Shown here: positions 8,887 to 17,491 of the stretch, piece by piece
Numbering within the stretch: the stretch's first letter is position 1
How the letters are laid out: each line of letters starts with the position of its first letter
Assembly (NCBI RefSeq): GCF_022829385.1
Contig: NZ_JAKSXX010000142.1
Span: forward strand, 27,659 to 91,658
Reading direction: 5' to 3'
DNA: 64,000 nt
From: Methylobacterium sp. J-070
GTDB lineage: Bacteria; Pseudomonadota; Alphaproteobacteria; Rhizobiales; Beijerinckiaceae
Notes under the pieces: generated by a model
Seen by the model: the letters and a program-made list of their open reading frames with translations, nothing else
The model's database searches: none
Told to the model about the DNA's origin: nothing
Made by a program: the position numbers and the translations under genes

Positions 8887-9315
8887 GTGCTGTGTGTCTC
8901 CCAAGTCGACACACCATAGCGGCAGGCTCGGATCCCTGTCGCTGCGGACGCAGACGGAGCTTGTGTCGCAGCGACCGCTTGATCGCTGGCCAGCGCTCGG
9001 GATCGCGTTAGCGCAATGGAAAAGACCAGCGCCTGCGTGAATCGCCGTCGACCGATTCAAGTGCGTGCCGAGGGCTGGAAGGTCCGTGGTACAGCCGACC
9101 GACAAGCGCACGGAGTGAGCCGGCAAAAATTATGAGAACCGCCGATCGAGATGTCTGCGATTCTGGGAAAGAAACGAGGCGTCGATGAGAACGGCACAAA
9201 AAAACGCAAGCGTTTTCAATGCCGCCTCTGCCAGTAATTATGAGAACGGTGACGGGGCGCCTGACGCGCGCTCCGCCGAGGCGGCGACCGGTTCAGGGGT
9301 GCGCGCGGATCGGCT
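8887..9315. other. Intergenic region with TGAGAAC repeats and a small palindrome
   Basis: No gene is seen in these ~430 bases. ATTATGAGAAC occurs at 9129-9139 and 9237-9247, with TGAGAAC again at 9186-9192, giving three copies spaced 53-55 bp. Between the last two lies AAAACGC-AA-GCGTTTT (9201-9216), flanked by CGGCA/TGCCG. These may be regulator binding sites or a decayed repeat. Confidence 0.4.
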
Positions 9316-9573
9316 TCAGCGGATCCGGCCGGGGCGGGTCGGCTCGAACACGATGCGGCGGTGATAGGCGCACCAGCTCTTCCCATCGGCCACGGGCGCG
9401 CCGCAGCAGATGGCGCGGTCGTTCGGCTCGCCGATGATGTACTTGCACACGAAGGCGCCAGACTGCGCGAAGGGCACGCGCAGATCGGCCGACGGTTCCT
9501 TGACGCTCTCGGAATCGCCGATCTGGGACATGCGGACGAGTTGATTCATGGTGTCGATCGGCTCAATGATCAT
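9316..9573 (-). CDS. Small Cys/His-rich protein, GcrA C-terminus-like
   Basis: This small protein of about 85 residues ends in a compact Cys/His module, CKYIIGEP...CCGAPV...WCAYHRR, which resembles the C-terminal Cys/His segment of GcrA-family cell-cycle regulators and of many short Methylobacterium proteins. The helix-turn-helix half of GcrA is absent. Two starts are plausible, 9573 and 9549; the frame is open further upstream but without coding character. A perfect inverted repeat, GTCGTAAC-tggg-GTTACGAC (9727-9746), lies about 150 bp upstream and could be an operator. Function is unknown. Confidence 0.6.
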   Translation of the reverse strand: MIIEPIDTMNQLVRMSQIGDSESVKEPSADLRVPFAQSGAFVCKYIIGEPNDRAICCGAPVADGKSWCAYHRRIVFEPTRPGRIR

Positions 9574-9954
9574 CCTGCTCGATAGGCACGTACGCCCCGG
9601 CAGACAGGGAGAGGGAGACGCCTTTCCGTCGCACGGCGACCCCGGCGCGCGTCCCGAGGGAGCGACATCGGCGGCGGCCAGCGCGATGCCGGCCCAGGGG
9701 ACCGAAGCGAACGGCGTCATCGTGTCGTCGTAACTGGGGTTACGACATTTTAAAACAAGACCAACCTGCGTTGAGCGCATCCGACCACGGTGCAGGATGC
9801 GTATCTCGGCTCTATCGGCGCCGCAGCGACTGGCCTTCGCCAAACCTTACGAAACCGACCGAACGCCGCGGATCGGCCGAGGCCCGCGCGTGCAACCCCG
9901 GCCGTCCTGTGATTTGGTGCGCGTTTTCCGTGAACAGAGCCGGACCCGCCGATC
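9574..9954. other. Intergenic, contains an 8-bp inverted repeat
   Basis: No gene is supported here. The only structure is GTCGTAAC-4-GTTACGAC (9727-9746), followed by an AT-rich run (ATTTTAAAAC), which looks like a promoter/operator for the small Cys/His gene transcribed leftward. The segment before sseA shows no clear promoter. Confidence 0.4.
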
Positions 9955-10800
9955 ATGGCCCACGCGCCCCTCGTGTCACCCGACTGGCTGCATGACCGCC
10001 TCGACGCTCCCGACATCGTCGTGCTCGACGGCTCGTGGTACCTGCCGGCCGCCGGCCGCGACCCGGAGGCCGAATTCCGGGCCGCCCATATCCCGGGGGC
10101 GCGGCGCTTCGACCTCGACGCCATGAGCGACACGGAGTCGGGCCTGCCGCACATGCTGCCGCGCCCCGAGGTGTTCGCCGCCCGGATGCGGGCGCTCGGC
10201 GTCGGCGACGGCATGCAGATCGTGGTCTATGACGGCCAGGGCCTGTTCTCTGCCCCGCGGGTCTGGTGGATGCTCAAGGCCTTCGGCGTTCGTGACGCGC
10301 TGGTACTCGACGGCGGCCTGCCGGCCTGGACCGCCGCGGGTTACGCCACCGAGGACGGGGACCCGCGCCCGCACGAGCGCCGGCACTTCACCGCCCGCCT
10401 CGATCACGGCGCGGTCGCGGACGCGGACGACGTCGCCCGCGCGCTGCAGACCGGCTCCGCTCAGGTGGTCGATGCCCGCTCGGCGACGCGCTTCCGCGGC
10501 GAGGAGCCGGAGCCCCGGGCCGGCGTCCGGCCGGGGCACATGCCGGGGGCCCGCAACCTGCATTACGCGGCGCTCCAGCGCGACGGACGGATGAAGAGCC
10601 CGGAGGAGCTGGCCGCCGCCTTCGCGGAGAGCGGCGTCGATCCGGACCGGCAGATCGTGACCACCTGCGGGTCGGGGGTGACCGCGGCGATCATCGCGCT
10701 GGCGCTCGAGACCATGGGCCGCCCGGCCCGCGGCCTCTACGACGGCTCCTGGTCCGAATGGGGCGCCGATCCGGCCCGCGCCGTCGCGACCGGCGCCTGA
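9955..10800 (+). CDS. sseA: 3-mercaptopyruvate sulfurtransferase
   Basis: This two-domain rhodanese-family enzyme transfers sulfur from 3-mercaptopyruvate to thiols or cyanide. The inactive N-terminal rhodanese domain covers ~1-130 (LDGSWYLP ... AHIPGARRFDLD). The catalytic domain covers ~150-281 and ends with the active-site loop CGSGVTA, with Cys238. The CG[ST]GVTA loop separates mercaptopyruvate sulfurtransferases from thiosulfate rhodaneses, which have CRKGVT-like loops. Length (281) is normal for the family. There is no signal peptide, so it is cytoplasmic. The region downstream is unusually rich in palindromes. Confidence 0.92.
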   Translation: MAHAPLVSPDWLHDRLDAPDIVVLDGSWYLPAAGRDPEAEFRAAHIPGARRFDLDAMSDTESGLPHMLPRPEVFAARMRALGVGDGMQIVVYDGQGLFSAPRVWWMLKAFGVRDALVLDGGLPAWTAAGYATEDGDPRPHERRHFTARLDHGAVADADDVARALQTGSAQVVDARSATRFRGEEPEPRAGVRPGHMPGARNLHYAALQRDGRMKSPEELAAAFAESGVDPDRQIVTTCGSGVTAAIIALALETMGRPARGLYDGSWSEWGADPARAVATGA

Positions 10801-10935
10801 GACACGGGTAGAAGGACCGAGCCGGAACCCGGCCGGCGGCCAGCGTGTTCAGGCGGGGTTCGCCGTCACGTCCGATCCCGCCTCGCGCGTCTGTGAATGG
10901 GCTGGGCCGTAAAGCCCCGGCCGTTGGGCCGCTGA

Positions 10936-11028
10936 TGTCCGGTCGACACGCCCGCGTCGACCGGACACCCGTGTCGACACGGCAGGCCCTTGAACCCCGC
11001 GCATTCGATTTCGATATATCGAATGCGC
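10936..11028. promoter_or_regulatory. Cluster of three perfect palindromes
   Basis: Three perfect symmetric elements follow each other: TGTCCGGTCGAC-8-GTCGACCGGACA (10936-10967), CCGTGTCGACACGG (10969-10982), and an 11-bp inverted repeat GCGCATTCGAT-8-ATCGAATGCGC (10999-11028) with a second 14-bp palindrome, TTCGATATATCGAA (11010-11023), nested in it. The last lies 30 bp before the start of the next gene, a good position for an operator. The first could be a terminator stem for sseA, but no T-run follows. Confidence 0.55.
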
Positions 11029-11057
11029 CTGCGGTTGGGCGCTCCACGGAGAAAATC

Positions 11058-11558
11058 ATGCCGCTTCACGACACCACTGCCCTTTCGGGCACCATCCGGC
11101 ACGTGTTCGCCCATCGGTTCACCATCGAGGCGGACGGCGACACACACTTGGCCGATCTTGGCCCGAAGGGAGCGGACGCCTTCGCCCTCGCGACCGGGTT
11201 GCACGTGACCCTTGAGGGCGAACGCCGCCCGTCGGAGATCAAGGTCACGCGGATCTCGGCCGCGGGCCGGGAACCGGTGGAGATCCATCACAAGAAGCCC
11301 CATCACCCTCCCGGTCCCAAGGGAGCGGACAAGGGGGCGGACGAGCGGGCGGACGCGCCCGCCGATCCCGCACGCGCCCTGGCGGCGGCGGCCTCCGCCG
11401 GCTGGACGGTCACGGAGGGGCTGCGTCGCAAGCCGAAGCACTTCGAGGTCTTGGCGCACCGAGGCGATGGAGCGGCCACGGAACTGCACGTCGATTTCGC
11501 CGGCACGATCTACAAGGAGAAGCCGGCCGACCCCGCGAAATGGGCCATGCGGGCCTGA
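11058..11558 (+). CDS. Conserved hypothetical, two-part cytoplasmic protein
   Basis: I do not recognise this 166-residue protein. Residues 1-75 look like a small beta-rich fold (SGTIRHVFAHRFTIEADGDTHL ...). A His/Pro/Lys/Asp-rich linker (~77-108) follows. The C-terminal ~60 residues (AAAASAGWTVTEGLRRKPKHFEVLA) resemble a PepSY-like or substrate-binding module. There is no signal peptide. The ATG at 11058 is chosen because the protein-like sequence begins there; the frame is open upstream but runs through the palindrome cluster. The adjacent palindrome suggests dedicated repression. It converges on the iron transport operon. Confidence 0.65.
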   Translation: MPLHDTTALSGTIRHVFAHRFTIEADGDTHLADLGPKGADAFALATGLHVTLEGERRPSEIKVTRISAAGREPVEIHHKKPHHPPGPKGADKGADERADAPADPARALAAAASAGWTVTEGLRRKPKHFEVLAHRGDGAATELHVDFAGTIYKEKPADPAKWAMRA

Positions 11559-11666
11559 GGGCTTCCCTGACGTCTGGCTCCGCCGCATCGATGACCGGTG
11601 CGGCGGAGCCGGTCTGACCGCTCCGGACTGGAGCCCGGGCCGCGGGCCGGCCGGGGTCACCGGACC

Positions 11667-12491
11667 TCAGGCCGTGCGCATGGCCCGGCGCTTGTCGGCG
11701 GCGCTCCACTGCATCAGGCCGACCATGAGCGCGATGGTGGCGACATAGACGAGGCCCTGAAGGGCGGTCGGCCGGTCGGTGTAGCCGACCAGGGCGTGCA
11801 GGACACGGCCCGGCCAGGAGGTCTCGGCGATCATCCCGGAGCTGTTCCAGAGGGTCTGGCCGAGAATCTCCACCACGCCCGCGTTGCTCAGGAACTGGGC
11901 GGCCTGCGCAGCGAGGCCCGCGGCCAGGAAGATGATCAGCACGCTGGTCACCGAGAACACGTAGCGGCTCGGGATCGCGGCGAGGCCGAGATAGGTCCCC
12001 GCGGAGAGGAGCGCGCCGGCCCCGATGCCCGCGACCGCGCCGAACTGGATGTCGGCCCCCGAGGTGCCCGAGGCGACGAGGCCGTAGAGGAACAGCACCA
12101 ATTCGGCGCCCTCGCGCAGGATCGCGGCGCCGATGACGATCGACAGGGCCGCGGCCTCCCGCTCGCCCGAGCGCACGGCCTCGCCGGCCGCGCGCAACTC
12201 GCCGGCGAGTTCCTTGCCGTGCTTGCTCATCCAGGTGTTGTGCCAGATCAGGAGCAGCACCGCGACGATCAGGACCGCCGCGTTCAGCAGGTCCTGCCCG
12301 TTGCCCTCGAAGGCGTCGGAGATCTTCTCGGCGAACAGCGCGACGAGGCCCGCGCCGGCCAGCCCCCCCGCGACGCCGAGCAGGACCCAGCGCATCCGCC
12401 CGGGTATCCCGCGGGTCGCCGCCAGCACGATCGAGATGATGAGTCCCGCCTCGATGACTTCGCGGAAGGCGATGACGAAGGCGCCGATCAT
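11667..12491 (-). CDS. ftrC: FTR1-family iron permease
   Basis: This inner-membrane iron permease has about seven hydrophobic segments. The two REXXE iron-binding motifs of the FTR1/EfeU family are present: REVIE at 10-14 in the first helix and REGAE at 126-130 in the fourth. It is the last gene of a four-gene minus-strand operon matching FtrABCD (periplasmic P19-type protein, cupredoxin, ferredoxin-type membrane protein, permease). The ATG at 12491 was chosen because GGAG lies six bases upstream; a TTG four codons earlier is less likely. The operon is expected to import iron with a periplasmic redox step. Confidence 0.9.
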   Translation of the reverse strand: MIGAFVIAFREVIEAGLIISIVLAATRGIPGRMRWVLLGVAGGLAGAGLVALFAEKISDAFEGNGQDLLNAAVLIVAVLLLIWHNTWMSKHGKELAGELRAAGEAVRSGEREAAALSIVIGAAILREGAELVLFLYGLVASGTSGADIQFGAVAGIGAGALLSAGTYLGLAAIPSRYVFSVTSVLIIFLAAGLAAQAAQFLSNAGVVEILGQTLWNSSGMIAETSWPGRVLHALVGYTDRPTALQGLVYVATIALMVGLMQWSAADKRRAMRTA

Positions 12492-12522
12492 GGCGATCTC
12501 CAAACGTTGCGCGCGGACCGCG

Positions 12523-13956
12523 CTACCAGATCCAGAACAGCAGCACCCAGTTGGCCACCGACAGGGTGGCCGCCCCGGCGATGCAGGCGGCGGCCGCGAT
12601 CCGACGGAGGCCGCCGGCGCTGAGGCCGGCGACCCGCCAGGCGAGCCAGACGCTCCACAGGCTCGCCCCGGCGAGCAGGGCCGCGCGGATCTCCGCCACG
12701 TGGGGCAGCACGATCCCGTCGCCGCGCAGGAACGTGACGGTCAGCGCCGAAAGGCCCAGGAACACGCCGCAGCCCGCCACCGGGATCAGCGTCTGGGTCA
12801 GGTGGTGGAAGCGCCGGAGCGACCATCCCCCGAGGGCGACCGTGGCGAGCGCCACGATCCCCGACAGGGCGAGCCCGAGGATTACCGTGGCCGCGCCGAT
12901 GTAGGCCAGCAGCAACCCGCCGTCGAGGAGGGTCATGACGTCGTTGCGGTCGGGATAGTTCGTCAGGACGAACCAGGGCGCCGAGTGCTCCAGCGGCCAG
13001 GTCACCCCGCGTTCGATGAGCCAGGTCGCGGCCGCCTGCTTGGCGTCGACGTACCAGGGGCTCGACGACCATTGGAAGGCGCCCACCGCCAGGGCCATCA
13101 TGCCGAACAGGATCAGTACGGTCTGGTCGAGGTCCGGCTCGGCGCCGGCCACGTGCACGATCTCGTGGTTGGGCGAGCGCAGGGCGAGGCTCACCGCGCC
13201 GCGATGGCCGCTACAGCGGCCGCACATGTGGCAGGCGCCCGCGCCGCGCATCCGCCGCACCGGAACCAGCGGCGCGCAGTTGAACGCCGCGCCCCCCCGG
13301 ACGGGCTTGGGCGAGGCCGCCCAGGCGGCATGGTCGACCTGGAAGCTCACGGGGGCGAGCTTCGAGAGCACCGCGAAGACGCCGTTGACCGGGCAAAGGT
13401 AGCGGCACCAGACCCGCTTGTTGCGCCCGTAGAGCAGGCCGACCGCGATCGCCGCGAGCGTCGAGCCGCCCAGGATGGCGAGGACCGGCTTCGGATAGCC
13501 GTACACGCTGGTCATCTGGCCGTAGACCGTGGTGCCGGCGAACGCCAGGAACGGCCAGCCCGGCCAGGCGATCCAGCGCGGCACCGCGTAGCCGCGGCTC
13601 CAGCGGCTGGCGAACTCGCTCAGCGCCCCCTCGGGGCAGAGGACGCCGCACCACGCCCGGCCGACCAGCACCATGCTGACCAGCACGAAGGGCCACCAGA
13701 TCCCCCAGAAGGCGAACTGAGCGGCCAGCGTCAAATTGGTCCAGATATGCGCGGCGTTGCCGGGGAGCGGCAGCAGTGCCGGCACGATCACCAGCACCGC
13801 GTAGACGGCGACGATCAGCCATTGCACGGCGCGGATCATCCAGCCGTACCGGCGCAGCCCGTCGCCGAACCGGGCGAGCCGCGCGTCGATCGCGGCCCGG
13901 CGCGGCTGGACCCGGGCGACGGCGAGCGGGCCCTGCGCTGTCGTCGACGCGCTCAT
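12523..13956 (-). CDS. ftrD: 4Fe-4S polyferredoxin-type membrane protein of iron uptake
   Basis: The 477-residue protein has several membrane segments and NapH/CcoG-like Cys motifs: CGVLCP (C103, C107), CRYLCP (C184, C188) and CHMCGRC (C242, C245, C248). The clusters probably pass electrons through the membrane to the periplasmic iron-handling proteins. The final ~200 residues are further helices. Its start overlaps the end of the cupredoxin gene by four bases, and the permease follows after ~30 bases, so the genes form one transcription unit. Assignment to FtrD rests on this order together with the Cys motifs. Confidence 0.85.
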   Translation of the reverse strand: MSASTTAQGPLAVARVQPRRAAIDARLARFGDGLRRYGWMIRAVQWLIVAVYAVLVIVPALLPLPGNAAHIWTNLTLAAQFAFWGIWWPFVLVSMVLVGRAWCGVLCPEGALSEFASRWSRGYAVPRWIAWPGWPFLAFAGTTVYGQMTSVYGYPKPVLAILGGSTLAAIAVGLLYGRNKRVWCRYLCPVNGVFAVLSKLAPVSFQVDHAAWAASPKPVRGGAAFNCAPLVPVRRMRGAGACHMCGRCSGHRGAVSLALRSPNHEIVHVAGAEPDLDQTVLILFGMMALAVGAFQWSSSPWYVDAKQAAATWLIERGVTWPLEHSAPWFVLTNYPDRNDVMTLLDGGLLLAYIGAATVILGLALSGIVALATVALGGWSLRRFHHLTQTLIPVAGCGVFLGLSALTVTFLRGDGIVLPHVAEIRAALLAGASLWSVWLAWRVAGLSAGGLRRIAAAACIAGAATLSVANWVLLFWIW

Positions 13957-14297
13957 TTGGCCACCAGGGCCGCCTTCGCCTCCGGATGGAAGTCGTCGAA
14001 CACCTGGTAGGTGCCGGGATCGAGCGTGCGGAACACGATCGCCGAGGTCGAGCCCGCGGCAAGCGCCTTCTCGCGCTTGAGCTCCACGCTCTCGAACTCC
14101 ACCGGACTCTGGCCGGTGTTCGCGATCTCCAGCTTGAAGCGCGTGTTGGCCGGCACCTCGATCACCGCCGGGAGTATCACGCCGTCGCGCATCTCGACCT
14201 TGATGACCGGCATGTCATCCGCGCGCGCGGACGTCGCAGCGCCCACGAGGGCGAGCAGGGCGATGACGAGGCGGACGGAACACGACTGGCGAGACAC
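13953..14297 (-). CDS. ftrB: Periplasmic cupredoxin-like protein of iron uptake
   Basis: This 114-residue protein has a signal peptide (SVRLVIALLALVGAATSARA) and a cupredoxin-like sandwich: VIKVEMRDGVILPAVIEVPA, then FKLEIANTGQSPVEFESVEL and a C-terminal GTYQVFDDFHPEA. It fits FtrB-type cupredoxins proposed to oxidise ferrous iron in the periplasm. The full classical copper site (two His, Cys, Met) is not evident, so a copper- or iron-binding role is inferred from family and position. The start is a GTG; 16 bases separate it from ftrA upstream, and its stop overlaps ftrD. Confidence 0.8.
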   Translation of the reverse strand: MSRQSCSVRLVIALLALVGAATSARADDMPVIKVEMRDGVILPAVIEVPANTRFKLEIANTGQSPVEFESVELKREKALAAGSTSAIVFRTLDPGTYQVFDDFHPEAKAALVAK

Positions 14298-14313
14298 GCA
14301 AGATCCCCGAGTT

Positions 14314-14877
14314 TCAGTAGGCGCCCTTCTTGCCGACGCCGGCGAAGGTGAAGTCCTGGGTCACGTCGAAAGGCTCGAACCACGGGCCGACGCCCGTCTC
14401 CTTGTCGACGTGCCGGCCGAAATGCCCGTCCTTGCCGGGGGGCGCGAAGATCACCTTGAGGCGGTAGCGGCCGGGGCCGAACAGCTTCACGTTGTCGCCG
14501 TAATGCGGCCCGTCATTGGCGACCATCGGCATCAGCATGCCGGACACCTTCTGCTCCGTGGGCTTGTCGCCGTCGAGCTTCACCGCTTCGAAGCGCACAT
14601 CGAGCGCCGGCACCCAGTCGCCCTCGGCGAAGCCGTTGCGGTTGTCCTTGGCGGCGCGGATATCCGTCTCGAGGTGGATGTCCGACTGCGCGGCCTCCCG
14701 CATCATGCCGGGCGGGTCCATCTCGATCGGCTGCAGGTAGACCGCCGCGACCTCCAGGCCGTTCCGGGTCACATGGGGGCCGATCGGCACCTCCTTGGCG
14801 GCCGCAGCGCCCGCGCACCCGAGGAGGCAGGCCACGGCCAGGCCGCGGAGAATCGGAACGATGTTCGGCTCGTGCAT
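14314..14877 (-). CDS. ftrA: Periplasmic P19-type iron-binding protein
   Basis: This is the first gene of the iron uptake operon and encodes a P19/FtrA-family periplasmic protein that binds metal. After a signal peptide (to ~residue 26), diagnostic segments follow: NGLEVAAVYLQPIEMDPPG, DIHLETDIRA, the Met/His stretch MLMPMVANDGPHYGDN, and RYRLKVIFAPP. The Met, His and Glu residues match the metal ligands of P19 proteins. The start at 14877 gives the signal peptide directly; the frame is open 19 codons further. The upstream region is AT-rich and probably carries the operon promoter. Confidence 0.88.
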   Translation of the reverse strand: MHEPNIVPILRGLAVACLLGCAGAAAAKEVPIGPHVTRNGLEVAAVYLQPIEMDPPGMMREAAQSDIHLETDIRAAKDNRNGFAEGDWVPALDVRFEAVKLDGDKPTEQKVSGMLMPMVANDGPHYGDNVKLFGPGRYRLKVIFAPPGKDGHFGRHVDKETGVGPWFEPFDVTQDFTFAGVGKKGAY

Positions 14878-15230
14878 GCGTCCGCACATAACCCGTCCGG
14901 CGCGAAGTTCAAATAGGCGGCCGAGTTCTATCAAATAATAACAATTCTAATCTACAATCGAACTGCGACAAACTGGACGCAGTCCTCCGTCAATTTCACA
15001 TGAGGTGACAGTTTTCGAAGGGTAGCGCGAAGTTATCCGATACGTCTCGACCGGACGGATCTTGACTGTTTCATCGGATTGCGGATCGTCACGCCACTGC
15101 CATGCGGGCAATCGAGGATGTCGCGCCGACGGCGAGGAACCGCGACGGAGCCTGTGGCGAGAGGGCGCATCACGGCTTGCGCGACGCGCGGGCCCGACTT
15201 AGCAAGTGCTATAATTCTGCCGTGAGTCCG
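14878..15230. promoter_or_regulatory. Divergent AT-rich control region, iron operon / porin
   Basis: This ~350-bp gap separates the leftward iron operon from the rightward porin. Around 14925-14965 it becomes strikingly AT-rich for this genome (TATCAAATAATAACAATTCTAAT), close to the ftrA start. ATTCTAA looks like half of an Irr/ICE-type iron box (TTCTAA), but the full symmetric site is not present. A TATAAT occurs at 15210-15215, but no -35 at 16-18 bp is seen. Specific regulator assignment is not possible by eye. Confidence 0.4.
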
Positions 15231-17354
15231 ATGCGAACCCTATCCCGACCCCTGGCCTGCGCGGCGGCTCTCGCCCTGACCGTCTACCTCCCCGTCCCCG
15301 CCGCGATGGCGGCCGATCCCGCGACCCCGCGCCCGGCCGCGGAGGTCGCGGCCTACGCCGACTGGTCCGGCGGCTATATCGGCCTCGAAGGCAGCGCCGG
15401 CGGATCCTACGGAGCCTACAATTTCGGCCCGGCCACGGTCGGCGGCCGGCCCGTCCCGGCCTTCAAGAGCGGCGACGCCACCGGCCGCAGCGACCAGGGG
15501 CGGAACGCCACCACGGCGGTCGGCGGCGCCTTCGGCGGCTGGAACTGGCAGACCGGACCGTGGGTCTACGGGGCGGAGGCGAGCCTCGACGCGGCGAACC
15601 TGAAGCGGCCGGTCCCCTCGACCATTCCGGGTTTCGGCTACGCGGAGGTGGACCCGGCCTTCAACATCGTGCGCGCCAAGACCAGCCTTTACGGGACCCT
15701 GCGGGCCCGGATCGGCTACAGCTTCGACCGCTACCTGATCTACGGCACGTTCGGGCTGGCGGGCGCGAACGCGCGCGTCCTGGCGAACTACCCGGATCTC
15801 GACGCGGGCGGGCAGAACACGGCGCGGCGGGACCTCGGCTACCTGGGCTTCACCCTGGGGGCGGGCGTGCAATACGCCATCACCGATACGCTCGCCCTCG
15901 GGATCGACTACCGCTACGTCGACCTGGGTGGCAGCCGCCGCTTCCCGCTCGGCGTCGTGCCGGGGGATGCGGGCGGACCGGTCTCGACCCGGGCGAGCTT
16001 CACCTCCAACCAGCTCTTCGCCCGGCTGATGTGGTTCCCGGACGGGCTGAGGGTCCCGCCGGATCCGGACGAGACCGCCCCGCATGACCCCGACAACGGC
16101 GATACCGGCCGGTTCTCCCTGCACGGTCAGACGACCCTGATCGCCCAGGGGGTGCCGGGCTTCCGCTCGCCCTACGCGGGCGCGCAGAGCCTGATCCCGC
16201 ACCAGGCCCGTCAGACCACCACGGCCACGATCTTCCTCGGGCTGAAGCTCACCGACAGCACCGAGATCTACTACAATCCCGAGTTCAGCCAGGGCTTCGG
16301 CCTGTCGCGAACGCTCGGGGTCGCCGGCTTCGTCAACGGCGAGGCCCAGAAGGCCGGCGCCCCGTTCCCGAAGCTGCGCTCGAACCGCTACTACGTGAAG
16401 CAGACGATCGGCCTCGGCGGCGAGACCGTGGAGGTGCCCGACGGGCCGAACCAGGTCGCCACCCGCTACGATGCCGAGCGGATCACGCTGATCGCCGGCA
16501 AGTTCGCGCTCGGCGACTTCTTCGACGGCAACGTCTACGCGCATGACCCGCGCGTCGACTTCTTCAACTGGTCGCTCTGGGGTTCATCGGCCTGGGACTT
16601 CCCGGCCAACCTGCCCGGCTTCACCCAGGGCGTCTACGCGGAGTACAACCGCCCCGAATTCGCGATCCGCGCCGCCTACACGCAGGTGCCCAAGGAGCCG
16701 TCGAGCGACGTGCTCGACCCGCGGGTGTTCCGGCGCGCCGGGCTCAACGCCGAGTTCGAGCAGCGCTACGTCCTGCCGGGGCTGGACCAGCCCGGCAAGC
16801 TGCGCTTCGGCCTGTTCTCGAATGTCGGCGTCTCGGCCGACAACCGGGAGGTCGTGACCCTCACGCAGCTCGGCGCCTTCGACGACATCAACGACGCCGT
16901 CGGGGCGACCCGCCGCCCCCGCCGCAAGACCGGCGGCTACATCAACCTGGAGCAGGCGCTGACGCCGGAACTCGGCCTGTTCGCCCGCGCCAGCCTGAAC
17001 GACGGGCGGACGGAGAACATCTCCTTCACGGACATCGACCAGAGCTTCTCCGGCGGCCTGTCGCTCAAGGGCAGGGCCTGGGACCGGCCGGACGACACGG
17101 TCGGGATCGGCGCGGCGATGAACGGCCTCTCGCCCTCGCACCGCGCCGCCTTCGCGGCGGGCTATTTCGGGCTGCTCATCGGCGACGGGCGCCTGAACTA
17201 CGGCACCGAGCGGGCGCTGGAGACCTACTACGCCCTCAACCTCACGAAGTTCGTGACCCTGACCTTCGACTACCAGTTCATCGACAACCCCGGCTACAAC
17301 CGCGACCGCGGGCCGGCGCACTTCTTCGCCTCGCGGCTGCACGCGGATTTCTGA
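15231..17354 (+). CDS. Fused outer-membrane barrels: small OMP plus OprB-like porin
   Basis: The 707-residue protein begins with a signal peptide (LACAAALALTVYLPVPAAMA). Residues ~35-285 resemble a small 8-strand barrel of the opacity/OmpA-like type common in Rhizobiales (WSGGYIGLEGSAGG ... ALGIDYRYVDLGGSRRF). A short Asp/Pro-rich linker (PPDPDETAPHDPDNGDTG) leads into ~400 residues resembling carbohydrate-selective porins (OprB type: RFSLHGQTTLIAQG, TTTATIFLGLKLTDSTEIYYNPE, FALGDFFDGNVYAHDPRVDF), ending in an aromatic residue (ADF) as outer-membrane barrels do. The likely role is outer-membrane uptake of sugars or other organic solutes. The ATG at 15231 was chosen because it starts the signal peptide. 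Confidence 0.82.
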   Translation: MRTLSRPLACAAALALTVYLPVPAAMAADPATPRPAAEVAAYADWSGGYIGLEGSAGGSYGAYNFGPATVGGRPVPAFKSGDATGRSDQGRNATTAVGGAFGGWNWQTGPWVYGAEASLDAANLKRPVPSTIPGFGYAEVDPAFNIVRAKTSLYGTLRARIGYSFDRYLIYGTFGLAGANARVLANYPDLDAGGQNTARRDLGYLGFTLGAGVQYAITDTLALGIDYRYVDLGGSRRFPLGVVPGDAGGPVSTRASFTSNQLFARLMWFPDGLRVPPDPDETAPHDPDNGDTGRFSLHGQTTLIAQGVPGFRSPYAGAQSLIPHQARQTTTATIFLGLKLTDSTEIYYNPEFSQGFGLSRTLGVAGFVNGEAQKAGAPFPKLRSNRYYVKQTIGLGGETVEVPDGPNQVATRYDAERITLIAGKFALGDFFDGNVYAHDPRVDFFNWSLWGSSAWDFPANLPGFTQGVYAEYNRPEFAIRAAYTQVPKEPSSDVLDPRVFRRAGLNAEFEQRYVLPGLDQPGKLRFGLFSNVGVSADNREVVTLTQLGAFDDINDAVGATRRPRRKTGGYINLEQALTPELGLFARASLNDGRTENISFTDIDQSFSGGLSLKGRAWDRPDDTVGIGAAMNGLSPSHRAAFAAGYFGLLIGDGRLNYGTERALETYYALNLTKFVTLTFDYQFIDNPGYNRDRGPAHFFASRLHADF

Positions 17355-17491
17355 GCGGGCTGTTCCGGCGTGGGTGGATCCGCCGCCTCACGCCGGGCGG
17401 CCTCGGCGACATCCGCCTGGGGAGGCATGAACCGGACTTCCGAGATGCGCGCGCCGTCAGCACCGACGCACGCCGCCCCTTCGGTGAACGG

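Noticed and set aside
14925..14965. Irr/ICE or RirA iron box before ftrA
   Set aside because: Only a TTCTAA half-site is seen; the symmetric partner is missing.
15210..15215. TATAAT as a -10 box of the porin
   Set aside because: No -35 hexamer lies 16-18 bp upstream, and it is only 16 bp from the start codon.
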